Counted from the first letter of the stretch, positions 23,602 to 31,980 are shown. The stretch is DNA of 33,757 nucleotides from Aquiluna sp. (GCA_018402615.1 JAGYIH010000008.1:1-33757); one strand, 5' to 3'. Notes: a model not told the origin generated them from the sequence alone. A program made the numbers and translations.

Positions 23602-25065
23602 GTGTCAGGAACCAGCATCCTGGTTTATGCAGAGCGCGTTGGTGGCAACCTGGGGGAAATCGAAAAGCTTCTAAAGAACTCACTGAAAGACTTTGACGGT
23701 ATTCACGTGCTGCCGTTTTTCCACCCCTACGACGGCGATGATGCCGGCTTTGATCCAATTGACCACACCATTGTTGACCCACGTCTTGGTAACTGGAGCG
23801 ACTTCAAAAGAATCTCTGACACTCACGAACTGACCGCAGACCTGATTGTGAATCACGCGTCAAAGCTTTCCCCGGAGTTTTTGGACTGGCAGAAAAATGG
23901 TGAGAGAAGCCAGTACGACGGGATGTTCCTTACCTTCGACACCGTGTTTCCAGATGGTGCAAACGAAGAGCAGATAACTTCTTTTTATAGACCGCGACCT
24001 GGTTTCCCCTTCACCGCCTACGAGGTTGCCGGCACAAGAAGATTGGTCTGGACAACCTTCATGCCAAGCCAGGTTGACATCGACATCAAGCACGCTCAGG
24101 GCCAGGCATACCTAAATCGCATCCTGGAAGCGCTGAAATCTGGCGGTGTAAAGGTCGTAAGGCTCGATGCGGTTGGCTATGCGGTGAAGACCCCCGGCAC
24201 AGATTCTTTTATGTCTAAAGAAACCCTTGAGTTCGTGAAGGAAATCAGCAAGCTGATTCACTCCTATGACATGCGGGTGCTGGTTGAGGTTCACGCTCAC
24301 TACACCCAGCAATTAGATATCGCACCGCTGGTTGATTTGATCTACGACTTCCAAACCGCACCGCTTTTGTTGCACTCGCTATTCACTGGCACGGTGGACA
24401 GGCTCGATAAGTGGTTTGCAATTAGGCCTGACAACTGCCTCAATGTTCTTGACACCCACGATGGCTACGGGGTGATTGATGGCGGTCCGATTGGTGGCAG
24501 GCCAGGGCTTATTACTCAGGACGAGATGGCCCACATTTTTGAGGTTGCCGAGAAAAACACCGCTGGCCACTCCGCTCTCGCGAGCGTGGTTCCCCAGTGG
24601 TTCTCGCTTCCCCACCAGATCAATGCAACTCTTCCAAGCATCGTCAATAACGACACCGGTTACGTTTTGATGCGCGCGGTTCAGTTCTTCCTTCCAGGTG
24701 AACCGCAGGTCTACTACGTCGGGCTCCTCAATGGCAAAGACGATAAAGAGTTGTTTGAGAAGACCCAGCAGGGCAGGGACGTAAACCGCCACCACTTCAC
24801 CCCGCAAGAAATTCAAGCTCAGCTGCAGGACCCAGTCACCCAGGCAATCATCGCTTTAGCAAGAGTGCGCAAGCACCCGGCCTTTGAAGGTGATTTCAGC
24901 TTCAAAGTGCTGGGTCAGTCCACGATGCAACTGGCTTGGAGTTTCAACCAGGAAGAAATCACTCTCACCATTGATACCGCGAAACCGAGTTTCAAGATCA
25001 GCGCCTCCGGCTCCAAGAGCTTCGAGCTGGGCGATGTGCTTGAGCTCGCAAGCTACTTGCGTTGA
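23602..25065 (+). CDS. GH13 subfamily 18 glycoside phosphorylase, sucrose phosphorylase-like
   Basis: This 487-residue cytoplasmic alpha-glucosyl phosphorylase of the alpha-amylase superfamily would split sucrose or a relative with phosphate into glucose-1-phosphate and the free acceptor. The three catalytic acids are visible: the Asp nucleophile in VVRLDAVGYAVK, the Glu acid/base in RVLVEVHAHY, and the Asp in NVLDTHDGYGV. The N-terminus (HVLPFFHPYDGDDAGFDPID) and the C-terminal region QVYYVGLLNGKDD are typical of this subfamily, and the length is close to known members (about 490-505). GTG 23602 is preferred because GGAGG lies 6 bases upstream. The frame extends to 23551 without a ribosome site. 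The acceptor (fructose, fructose-6-phosphate, glycerate or glycerol) cannot be decided. The 3' end overlaps the convergent ATPase gene by 13 bases. Confidence 0.88.
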   Translation: MSGTSILVYAERVGGNLGEIEKLLKNSLKDFDGIHVLPFFHPYDGDDAGFDPIDHTIVDPRLGNWSDFKRISDTHELTADLIVNHASKLSPEFLDWQKNGERSQYDGMFLTFDTVFPDGANEEQITSFYRPRPGFPFTAYEVAGTRRLVWTTFMPSQVDIDIKHAQGQAYLNRILEALKSGGVKVVRLDAVGYAVKTPGTDSFMSKETLEFVKEISKLIHSYDMRVLVEVHAHYTQQLDIAPLVDLIYDFQTAPLLLHSLFTGTVDRLDKWFAIRPDNCLNVLDTHDGYGVIDGGPIGGRPGLITQDEMAHIFEVAEKNTAGHSALASVVPQWFSLPHQINATLPSIVNNDTGYVLMRAVQFFLPGEPQVYYVGLLNGKDDKELFEKTQQGRDVNRHHFTPQEIQAQLQDPVTQAIIALARVRKHPAFEGDFSFKVLGQSTMQLAWSFNQEEITLTIDTAKPSFKISASGSKSFELGDVLELASYLR

Positions 25066-26306
25066 GCCCAGAGCACATCCAGCGGTAAGGCCCAAATTTT
25101 TTCGTCCAGCCGGACGGGGGTGCTCCCCAGGTAGAGCAGTGCTCCGAAGTGGAAGTCCGAGCCGACTTTCCTCCCAAGTTCTCTGAGGCCCTGGGCGTCT
25201 TTTAGGCCGACGCTTGTGGAGGCCTTTACCTCAAAGCCTAGGATCTGACCAGAGCTATCCTCCAGAACAAGATCGACTTCAGTTTCATCCGACTCGCGCC
25301 AGTGACCCAGCTGTTGAACCTGAGTCCCAAAGCTTGAAATCCGACGCAGCTCCGCAACCGCGAAGGATTCCAAAAGGTGGCCAAATTGGGTGAGAGAACT
25401 TGAGTTCTTGGAACCTAACTTGTCCTCAGTCAGACGCATCAGCCGACCGGCAACCAACGAGTCAACCACGTGAACCTTGGACCGCTTCGCAACTCTTGAC
25501 CCCAGGGTTGTGCCCCAGGCTGGAAGCTCTTGGACTAAAAACACCGCTGCCAGAAGCTGAACATATCTGTCAGCAGTTGACCGGTTGACGCCTGCCTTAT
25601 CAGAGATTGCATCGATGTTCAGAACCTGCCCCGTTCTTGATGCCACGAGCTCGAGCACTCTTTTGAGCGAAGCGGGGTTTCTCACACCCCCAACGTCCTC
25701 AACGTCACGGCTCAGCGCTATTCGCAGGTAGTCATCTACCCATCGGACTCGATCTGCTTCGGAACGTCCAATCGCCAAAGGAAATCCACCCCGAAGCACC
25801 CGTTGCACATATTCCTCCCGAGAGGTGAGGCCAAGCTCGAGATTTTGAAAGAGCTGGGGATCAAAAAGCTGGTCCAATTTAAACAGCTCGGTGTTGTCGA
25901 TTTCGCACTGAGCAAGGGGTTCGATCAAGACTTGCGTGAGCCTGCCGGTTAGGGCCTGTGTGCCTGTAGGCAAGGCCTCAAAGTTACTGGAGCCAGCCAA
26001 AATGAAACGCCCTGGCGACCCATCTTTACCCAGCTCAACTTTTATTGCGTCCAACAACTCGGGTGCCTTTTGGTATTCGTCAATGCAAATGGGTCCAGGG
26101 CCTTTGACAAAAAAACTGGGGTCCTGAGCCACTGCAAGTCGAGTCGGACGGTGGTCAAGGTTAAGGACGTTGACATTTCTGGCAGCCGCAAATTCGGACA
26201 GCAGCGTGGATTTTCCTACCGACCTTGGGCCCTGAATTAGAACCACAGAATCGGACAAAACTCGATCACGCAGAATACTACCTGCTTGCCGCACAAATGC
26301 TGTCAT
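25053..26306 (-). CDS. AAA-family ATPase with DUF4143 domain
   Basis: This 417-residue ATP-binding protein is of the AAA_14/DUF4143 type found widely as solitary accessory genes. Walker A is GPRSVGKSTLLSEFA (about residues 26-40), Walker B is PICIDEYQKAPELLDAIK, and sensor 1 is FILAGSSNF. A winged-helix-like region follows (INIDAISDKAGVNRSTADRY in essence, near 225-245). The C-terminal DUF4143/nuclease-like part has LLESFAVAELRRI and DETEVDLVLED...GFEVKAS, which resembles a restriction-endonuclease-fold E-x-K site. The cellular role of the family is not established. ATG 26306 has no Shine-Dalgarno site. A TATAGT box 11 bases upstream predicts a nearly leaderless mRNA. Confidence 0.88.
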   Translation of the reverse strand: MTAFVRQAGSILRDRVLSDSVVLIQGPRSVGKSTLLSEFAAARNVNVLNLDHRPTRLAVAQDPSFFVKGPGPICIDEYQKAPELLDAIKVELGKDGSPGRFILAGSSNFEALPTGTQALTGRLTQVLIEPLAQCEIDNTELFKLDQLFDPQLFQNLELGLTSREEYVQRVLRGGFPLAIGRSEADRVRWVDDYLRIALSRDVEDVGGVRNPASLKRVLELVASRTGQVLNIDAISDKAGVNRSTADRYVQLLAAVFLVQELPAWGTTLGSRVAKRSKVHVVDSLVAGRLMRLTEDKLGSKNSSSLTQFGHLLESFAVAELRRISSFGTQVQQLGHWRESDETEVDLVLEDSSGQILGFEVKASTSVGLKDAQGLRELGRKVGSDFHFGALLYLGSTPVRLDEKIWALPLDVLWAQRK

Positions 26307-26315
26307 GTAGTGATG

Positions 26316-26384
26316 CTACTATACATTTCTGCAGAGTTCTAGTATGCATTTTTGCAAGGTTCTAGTATACATTTCTGCAGCAAG
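26316..26384. repeat. Three 23-bp tandem repeats (iterons) at the ATPase promoter
   Basis: Three head-to-tail units (26316-26338, 26339-26361, 26362-26384) share the core TATACATTTCTGCAG with few changes. On the minus strand each unit carries a TATAGT/CATACT/TATACT -10-like element, and the first unit's TATAGT (26318-26323) is well placed for the ATPase gene. Equal spacing near two helical turns suggests cooperative binding of one protein. The array ends about 87 bases before the divergent MFS gene. Confidence 0.8.
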
Positions 26385-26471
26385 GTTTTAGCTGTCCGAT
26401 TCGTATCTGAGGTCCTGTTCGCTGGTTAGGATTATGCGTGGCCAACGAAGGCCACCACTTATTAGGCAGAT

Positions 26472-27692
26472 ATGATGACCAAGCCAAAACCCCAAAAGCT
26501 TGGTCCCGCATTCATAAAACTTTGGTCTGCGAGCGCCGCGAGCAATCTGGTTGACGGGCTACTGAGAACCGCTGCTCCGCTGTTGGCAGTGACCCTAACC
26601 AAAGACCCATTTCTAATCTCTGCGCTTGGCGCGCTGATTCTTTTGCCGTGGCTTTTGTTTGCGATCCCAATCGGTGGGGTAGTGGACCGAGTAAACCGAC
26701 GTCAGCTTCTAGCTCTGGCAAACCTGATTCGCTTTGGCTCTGTTGCACTGCTTGCAGTCACGGTCGGTTTTGAGTTGATAACCCTGCCAATTTTGTTTGC
26801 GGCATCTTTTCTGTTTGGAATTGGTGAGGTGCTCTACGACACCACGATCCAGTCCATGATTCCTCAGGTTCTAAAGAAAGATCAGCTCGATCGAGGAAAC
26901 GCCCAGCTTCAGGTGACATCGGTCACCCTGGGAGAGATGATTGGTGCCCCGGTAGGTGGCTTTTTATTCGCAGCTTCGATAGCGCTTCCCTTCTTCTTTG
27001 GTGCAGCTGGCGTGGTACTGGCCGGAGTTTTGATCTTCACCATTCCCCGCAGCTACTCAATCCATGAGGAAGCGTCAACAGAGCCAGCAAAGCGCCAGCG
27101 CTTCTGGAGCGATATCCGCTTTGGGTTGAAATACCTGATTGGCCACGAGGTGCTGCGCAAACTTGTGATCTTGACTTCGACGTTGGGATTCTTTTACTCC
27201 GCCGCCACCTCAACCCTGGTTTTGTTTGTGACGCAGGAACTGGGTGCTCCGGCAACCGTCTTTGGTTTTCTGTTTGCGGCTGGTGCGGTTGGGGCACTGC
27301 TTGGAGCACTGATTGCCCCCAAGCTCTCGGAGCGCTTTAGCAGGGGCAGGGCTCTGGCGGTCGCCATAGTCATCGCAGGCTTGCTAACCATCCTGCAGGG
27401 GCTTTCGCCGAACTACATAGTGCTGGCAATAATCTCGGCGGGATCCGCTCTGGTGATTAGCGTCTGGAACATTTTGTTGATGTCCATCTACCACCAGATC
27501 ATCCCTACAGAGCTCTTTGGCCGAATTCACGGTGCGAGAAGAACTTTGGTCTGGGGCTTGATGCCACCGGGTGCTTTACTGGGTGGTTTGATCGCATGGA
27601 TTGACCTGCGACTGCCGTTTTTGTTGGCCGGAGGCATAAGCCTTGTTGCCGCTATCGTGGGGTATAGGTTCGTAAAACAGCTCTCAAACTAG
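26472..27692 (+). CDS. MFS transporter, MFS_3/EntS-like exporter
   Basis: This 406-residue major facilitator protein has about twelve hydrophobic helices. The loop 2-3 motif, GGVVDRVNRRQLL, matches the MFS G-x-x-x-D-R-x-x-R-R signature, and its repeat in the second half is APKLSERFSRGRALA. The long central loop (about 195-215) is charged, as usual. By family it would export small molecules (siderophore-, macrolide- or drug-like) using the proton gradient. The substrate is unknown. ATG 26472 is followed by a second ATG, and either could be used. The gene's last 57 bases have a degenerate copy at 31823-31879 upstream of the second ice-binding gene. Confidence 0.88.
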   Translation: MMTKPKPQKLGPAFIKLWSASAASNLVDGLLRTAAPLLAVTLTKDPFLISALGALILLPWLLFAIPIGGVVDRVNRRQLLALANLIRFGSVALLAVTVGFELITLPILFAASFLFGIGEVLYDTTIQSMIPQVLKKDQLDRGNAQLQVTSVTLGEMIGAPVGGFLFAASIALPFFFGAAGVVLAGVLIFTIPRSYSIHEEASTEPAKRQRFWSDIRFGLKYLIGHEVLRKLVILTSTLGFFYSAATSTLVLFVTQELGAPATVFGFLFAAGAVGALLGALIAPKLSERFSRGRALAVAIVIAGLLTILQGLSPNYIVLAIISAGSALVISVWNILLMSIYHQIIPTELFGRIHGARRTLVWGLMPPGALLGGLIAWIDLRLPFLLAGGISLVAAIVGYRFVKQLSN

Positions 27693-27784
27693 AGCTAACC
27701 TCCAAACTTCTTCTATTCCGTAGGTAAATGTTCCTTTCTGCGATAGCTTCCGAATATCGCTCCGATTCTTTGCCGCGACTTATA
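27685..27784 (+). promoter_or_regulatory. Leader/promoter of first ice-binding gene (copy A of a duplicated leader)
   Basis: This 100-base region, starting within the MFS stop, is closely related to 31883-31980. Shared blocks are CAAACTAGAGCTA, CCTCCAAAC, AATGTTCCTTT and TCCGAATATCGCTCCGATT, ending in CTTATA (probable -10). The pentamer TCCGA recurs with a 12-base period (27749 and 27761), suiting a direct-repeat-binding activator. In this copy GCGATA (27740-27745) and TATCGC (27755-27760) could also pair. An AAAAGGAG ribosome site follows before GTG 27804. Confidence 0.65.
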
Positions 27785-27803
27785 CCATAAAAAAGGAGCC
27801 AAA

Positions 27804-30557
27804 GTGCCCCGGCACGCAAAAAAACATGGAGGATTTGCCCAACTAGCCGCATTCGCCATGGCCACCCTCTTATCAGTCTCAGTCATTGCAGGCTCTAAAG
27901 CCTCTGACCCCTTGGAAAACATTGACCTTGGCACTGCGGCAAACTTCGCGGTGCTAGCCGGCAGTGCAATCACGAACACCGGCGCAACCACCATCACTGG
28001 AACTGGTGGTGACATTGGCAGCTACCCGACACGAGCGTTTGACTCTGCGGCGGTAGCTACCAGTGGGACAAAGTACGAAGCCGCTGATGTGAGTGCGGAA
28101 ACTGTAAGCATTCTTATTGCGGCCAAAGCTGATCTCCAGGCTGCATTTGACGATGCTAAGGGCCGCCAAGTCCCGACCCCGACCACACTCACCATATTCA
28201 GCGGCGTAACCCTGGAGCCAGGACTATATAAGATCGCCGGGATCCTAGCTCTAGCAGACGGCGAAATTCTGACTCTGGATGCTGGGGGAAATCCGAACGC
28301 AGTCTTTATCTTCCAGATCGGCACGAGCCTGACCTTAGCGAACAACAGCGAGGTCAAACTCACCGGAGGAGCTCAGGCCAAAAACGTGTTCTGGCAGGTA
28401 GGAGTGACTGCAACCTTCGGAACCGCTACAAAATTCTCAGGAACCATAATGGCCGGTACCAGCATTACGGCCGCTTCCGGATCAACTTTCGATGGCCAAC
28501 TGCTGGCCATAGGCACAACCGTCACGCTGGACAACAACAACATTACTAACAACGCAAACGCCTCAGCACCGACAGCTTCCTCTTCTGCCAGCCCGACCGG
28601 CACTGCAACCATCGGTTCAACCCTGACAAATGCGATTACTTTCAACGCAGAGCCAATTGCAGTAGTCAGCTATGCCTGGGAGTTCTCGCAAAGTAGCGCT
28701 TTGGGCTGGGCTCTCATTGCAGGCGCCAATGATTCAACCTTCACGCTCACTAACGCTCAGTCTGGTGGCTATCTAAGGACGGTTGCGACTGCAACTAACG
28801 AAGCTGGGACACTGACACAGACCTCCACTGCCACAACACAGATTTTGCCTCCAGCTCCAGCAAGACCAAATTTGACTGCTGACTTCGACACTGGTTTGAG
28901 CAACTCTGATGGATTGACCTCAGAGGCCCGACCCGAACTTGCCCTGACAGATTTGGTCATTGGATCAGACGTTCTTTTGACTGCGACTAAAGGCGAACTA
29001 GCGCAGACCTGCAGTTTTACAGCGACCTCAACGACTCAGAGCTGTGTGTTTACCGACCCACTGGCCGATGGAACTTGGTCGCTAGCTGCAGTCAATGTCG
29101 TAAATGGTCACTCATCGGCAAACTCTCTTGCTCTTAGCATCACGATTGACAAAACCGCACCGGCAGTTGGGGCATTCACCGTGAATCAGGCATCTTTTGC
29201 CACCTCAGTAATCACTCACTCACTGGTCTTTACAGAGAGCGTCACAGGTCTTGAGGCAACTGACTTCACGCTGGTGTCCGATGGAGTCAGCTGCGAAGAA
29301 CCCACCCTCTCGGGATCTGGAGCGAGCTACACCATATCCCTCAACGACTGCACCGGCGATGGTGAATTGCAACTGAGGCTTGCTGCCGACTCCGCGGTTG
29401 ACCTTGCTGGCAACACTGGGCCCGGTGTTGTCTTTTTGACGGCAGTTGCAACCAAGGATGAAACAGCTCCGACGGTTTTGTTTGTTAGCTCTTCAACCGC
29501 CAACGGATTACTGACCCAGGGTGAGCAGCTTGAGATTCAGGTTCGGTTCTCTGAACCCGTGATTGTTTCAGGAACCCCGGAGATCTCCTTAGAGACCGGC
29601 ACCACGGACCGGGTAGCCAGCTACGTGTCGGGCTCTGGAACCACCACCTTGGTTTTTGATTACACGGTTGAGCCCGGAGACAGCTCAGCCGATCTTGACT
29701 ACGTTGCCAGCAACTCGCTTGCACTAAATGGCGGGAGCATTGCTGACTCTGCTGGCAACAATGCCGCATTGGCGCTAGCTGTCCCAGGGGCAACTGGATC
29801 ACTTGGTGCAAACAGGACTTTTGCTGTGGCTGGAAATGTGATTCGACTTGAAATAAGTCAATCGAGTTCAACGGCTACCAGCGCAGCCTTGAGCTGGACG
29901 CTCGATTCTCCAACAGCGCTAGCTTGCGAGGACCTCTCTCACAACGACGGGGCTCACTTCGATTTCACTTCGCTAAGTTCGATTGACTCGATCGTCTCTT
30001 CAAATGAAGGCAGGACCTGCACCATCTCAGCCACGAGCTCTGTTGGCCCAGCACAGTATGGGACAAGCTCGCTTTCCATAGCTAGCACTTTCTCTTTCAC
30101 GAACGCGGCTTTTGAGCCTCATGCCGTCGCCTCAGAAGACGAAACCGGCATCTTTGTTCAAATTCCTGCAGAGACAGGCCACGGTAATTTCACCCAAACC
30201 CCAGGATCCGGAACCACGGCCGATGAATACCTGCATGAATTGGGCCACGGCCTACTAGATGGCGCAGGCGTAGCTGATTTGGAAGCACTTTTAGCCCTGG
30301 GAATTGTGAATTCCGTGGCCTCAGCTCCTAGTCAATCCATTGCACAACCACTAGGGCGCCTGGCAGTCTGGAAGTCAATGTCTCAGCATTGGATCGCAGC
30401 TGGAAACTCGATATCTCTTCAACTTGAAGTAAGCGCTGTCACTGCAGCGAACCACATGTTGCTGCCTATGTCAAGACTGGGAAAACTGGACCTACGCGGG
30501 ATCATGAGCATTTGGGATCATGCCGCTAAGACCACTGAATTTTCATTCACGTCCTGA
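27804..30557 (+). CDS. DUF3494 ice-binding adhesin with Ig-like repeats (anchor tail out of frame)
   Basis: This secreted surface protein has 917 residues in the open frame. A signal peptide (about 1-34, with LAAFAMATLLSVSVIAGSKA) is followed by a DUF3494 ice-binding beta-helix (about 38-250): IDLGTAANFAVLAGSAITNT, TLTIFSGVTLEPGLYKI, and AKNVFWQVGVTATFG with GTIMAGTSITAASG. Then come Ig-like modules with TAPAVGAFTVNQASFATSV and TAPTVLFVSSSTANG starts. DUF3494 proteins bind ice crystals and help cells stay at or alter ice surfaces. GTG 27804 has AAAGGAG 6 bases upstream. The frame ends at TGA 30555. Two one-base deletions (near 30550 and 30603) would join it through YHVRLYVGVEDG and TPQSLKSNFFGGF to the LPNTD tail downstream, giving a protein near 1090 residues. 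Confidence 0.88.
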   Translation: MPRHAKKHGGFAQLAAFAMATLLSVSVIAGSKASDPLENIDLGTAANFAVLAGSAITNTGATTITGTGGDIGSYPTRAFDSAAVATSGTKYEAADVSAETVSILIAAKADLQAAFDDAKGRQVPTPTTLTIFSGVTLEPGLYKIAGILALADGEILTLDAGGNPNAVFIFQIGTSLTLANNSEVKLTGGAQAKNVFWQVGVTATFGTATKFSGTIMAGTSITAASGSTFDGQLLAIGTTVTLDNNNITNNANASAPTASSSASPTGTATIGSTLTNAITFNAEPIAVVSYAWEFSQSSALGWALIAGANDSTFTLTNAQSGGYLRTVATATNEAGTLTQTSTATTQILPPAPARPNLTADFDTGLSNSDGLTSEARPELALTDLVIGSDVLLTATKGELAQTCSFTATSTTQSCVFTDPLADGTWSLAAVNVVNGHSSANSLALSITIDKTAPAVGAFTVNQASFATSVITHSLVFTESVTGLEATDFTLVSDGVSCEEPTLSGSGASYTISLNDCTGDGELQLRLAADSAVDLAGNTGPGVVFLTAVATKDETAPTVLFVSSSTANGLLTQGEQLEIQVRFSEPVIVSGTPEISLETGTTDRVASYVSGSGTTTLVFDYTVEPGDSSADLDYVASNSLALNGGSIADSAGNNAALALAVPGATGSLGANRTFAVAGNVIRLEISQSSSTATSAALSWTLDSPTALACEDLSHNDGAHFDFTSLSSIDSIVSSNEGRTCTISATSSVGPAQYGTSSLSIASTFSFTNAAFEPHAVASEDETGIFVQIPAETGHGNFTQTPGSGTTADEYLHELGHGLLDGAGVADLEALLALGIVNSVASAPSQSIAQPLGRLAVWKSMSQHWIAAGNSISLQLEVSAVTAANHMLLPMSRLGKLDLRGIMSIWDHAAKTTEFSFTS

Positions 30558-30648
30558 GGGCACCTTACCACGTCAGGCTTTATGTGGGTGTTGAAGACGG
30601 ATTACCCCGCAGTCGCTCAAGAGTAACTTCTTCGGTGGTTTTAGCAAC

Positions 30649-31077
30649 TTGTTTGCGCCAGTTGTCAGCACAATGAGCGTCTTGGAGAGCGAGCTGCCGG
30701 ATGTGAACCAAAGTCACCAAGCAGAAATTATTGTGACTGGAACTGCGGAAACCATTGACCCAAGCCAATCCGGAGAAGGGTCAGCTCCTGCGGATTCAGG
30801 GTCATCTCCTGAGGTTACCGAAGAGCCTGCTCCTGCGGTGACTGAAGAACCAAACCCTGGCGTGACGGAAGAGCCCGTTCCTGAGGTCAGCGAAGAACCA
30901 ACTCCTGTTGTAACTGAAGAACCTGCTCAAGCAAGTCCGGGCTCAGGAACTGACACCGGTGGCCAGTTGCCCAATACCGACAACAGAAACCTCAGCTGGT
31001 TGATCCCGGTTGGCATAGGTGGCGGCATTGCAGTTCTAGGTGCACTGGTGTTTCTAATGCGCAGACGACTGGTCTAG
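30649..31077 (+). CDS. LPXTG-type cell-wall anchor tail, probably the detached C-terminus of the ice-binding adhesin
   Basis: This 142-residue frame from TTG 30649 has no signal peptide and no ribosome site, so it is unlikely to be a gene of its own. It carries five tandem eight-residue repeats of the VTEEPxPx type (about 56-95), then a classical sorting signal: LPNTD (residues 107-111), a hydrophobic helix WLIPVGIGGGIAVLGALVF and a basic tail RRRLV. A sortase would cut LPNT|D and fix the protein to peptidoglycan. The frame is open upstream only to a stop at 30592-30594. It needs two single-base corrections to join the adhesin at 27804. A sortase gene starts 10 bases downstream. Confidence 0.75.
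   Translation: MFAPVVSTMSVLESELPDVNQSHQAEIIVTGTAETIDPSQSGEGSAPADSGSSPEVTEEPAPAVTEEPNPGVTEEPVPEVSEEPTPVVTEEPAQASPGSGTDTGGQLPNTDNRNLSWLIPVGIGGGIAVLGALVFLMRRRLV
30811..30930 (+). repeat. Five 24-bp coding repeats (VTEEPxPx)
   Basis: Exactly 120 bases encode five eight-residue units of the form [V]-[TS]-E-E-P-x-P-x, an acidic Pro-rich stalk that would span the cell wall before the LPNTD anchor. The units differ at synonymous and variable positions, so the repeat is not very recent. Confidence 0.85.
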
Positions 31078-31087
31078 ACAGGACAAA

Positions 31088-31774
31088 TTGACCCGGGGTC
31101 GTCACGCAGCAAAGCGAGTACTTCCAATTGGGGCCCTTTTGGGGGTTGCGCTTTTGCTGTTGGGAATTGGAGTCGGGGTTTACGCCTTTTTAGAACTAAG
31201 GGAGCCGATTCCCAATCAGGTTCAGGCGGTTAGCAACCCAATATCTTGTTCCGCTCCGCTAACTACAGTTGGAACCGAAACCAGCCAGAGTGCGCAGCCG
31301 GTTCCCACCGAATCTGAGTTCATCATTCGCTACCCAAACCAGCCCGAGGTTGGTGACCGGATTGGGACCATCACCCTGACCACCCTTGACCTGAGTTGGC
31401 CCATCTTTGAGGGCACCGAAGACGAGCAGCTTGCTCTTGGTGTGGGGCACTATGTCGGAAGCGTATTGCCGGGGCTAAATGACAATTCGATTCTCTCTGG
31501 CCACAGAACCAGCGTGTTTAACCGCATCGGTGAACTTGAAATCAACGACCTGATTTTGGTTCAGACAGAGCCCGGCACCTTCACCTACCAGGTTCGTGGT
31601 TTTGAGATAGTGGATAGATCTGATCAGACGGTGATTGGACCGACTCCGAGTGCGGTGCTAACGCTCACCACCTGCTATCCGTTCAACAGTTTGACCAGCA
31701 CAACGGAAGCCTTCATAGTCGAGGCTGATCTTGTGAGCACCATCTTGAAGCCGGACAGGGTTCCACTCCCTTAG
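31088..31774 (+). CDS. Sortase (class D/E-like), possible missing catalytic arginine
   Basis: This 228-residue membrane-bound transpeptidase has an N-terminal signal anchor (about 12-36, LPIGALLGVALLLLGIGVGV). The sortase barrel has the catalytic His139 in ILSGHRTSVFNRIGEL and Cys196 in LTLTTCYPFN. The usual third residue, an Arg shortly after the Cys (as in xxRxxV), is not seen: the matching stretch reads STTEAFIVEADL. TTG 31088 is the start, with AGGACAAA just before it. It follows the adhesin's LPNTD tail by 10 bases and is almost certainly its dedicated sortase. It would act on the outer face of the membrane. Confidence 0.9.
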   Translation: MTRGRHAAKRVLPIGALLGVALLLLGIGVGVYAFLELREPIPNQVQAVSNPISCSAPLTTVGTETSQSAQPVPTESEFIIRYPNQPEVGDRIGTITLTTLDLSWPIFEGTEDEQLALGVGHYVGSVLPGLNDNSILSGHRTSVFNRIGELEINDLILVQTEPGTFTYQVRGFEIVDRSDQTVIGPTPSAVLTLTTCYPFNSLTSTTEAFIVEADLVSTILKPDRVPLP

Positions 31775-31893
31775 AAAGTGGTTGGGCTTGCCCTCGGATG
31801 GAACTCCATCGGCAAGAATGTGTTGGCAGGTGTTCTAAGCCTGATGGCCTTAACCCTTGGGTCTGGGCACGTAAAGGGCTTTCAAACTAGAGC
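31775..31893 (+). pseudogene. Fossil 3' end of an MFS transporter gene
   Basis: Directly after the sortase stop, one frame encodes LAGVLSLMALTLGSGHVKG (31823-31879). Without gaps this matches LAGGISLVAAIVGYRFVKQ at the C-terminus of the intact MFS gene (27624-27680), with 10 of 19 residues identical. A one-base length difference follows before the shared CAAACTAG, so the original stop is out of frame. Weaker similarity seems to extend upstream to about 31783. No start or ribosome site is present, so this is a remnant. GATGG-AACT-CCATC (31797-31810) within it forms a small hairpin that may help end the sortase transcript. Confidence 0.65.
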
Positions 31894-31980
31894 TATCCTC
31901 CAAACCTCAGATAATCCCTAGGTGAATGTTCCTTTTTGGGATAGGGTCCGAATATCGCTCCGATTTTGCTGCGTCTTATA
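31883..31980 (+). promoter_or_regulatory. Leader/promoter of second ice-binding gene (copy B of the duplicated leader)
   Basis: This is the second copy of the 27685-27784 leader, with the same block order: CAAACTAGAGCTA, CCTCCAAAC, AATGTTCCTTT, TCCGAATATCGCTCCGATT and CTTATA. The TCCGA direct repeat (31947 and 31959) keeps its 12-base period, while bases around it have diverged. The distance from TCCGA to CTTATA is two bases shorter than in copy A. Preservation of these blocks amid divergence suggests a functional binding site controlling both adhesins. Confidence 0.65.

Noticed and set aside
26316..26384. Repeat array as a CRISPR
   Set aside because: Units are directly abutting without spacers, only three in number, and no cas genes are near.
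31775..31919. Small plus-strand gene after the sortase
   Set aside because: No start with a ribosome site. The protein matches the C-terminus of the MFS gene and runs on into the duplicated leader, so it is a remnant.
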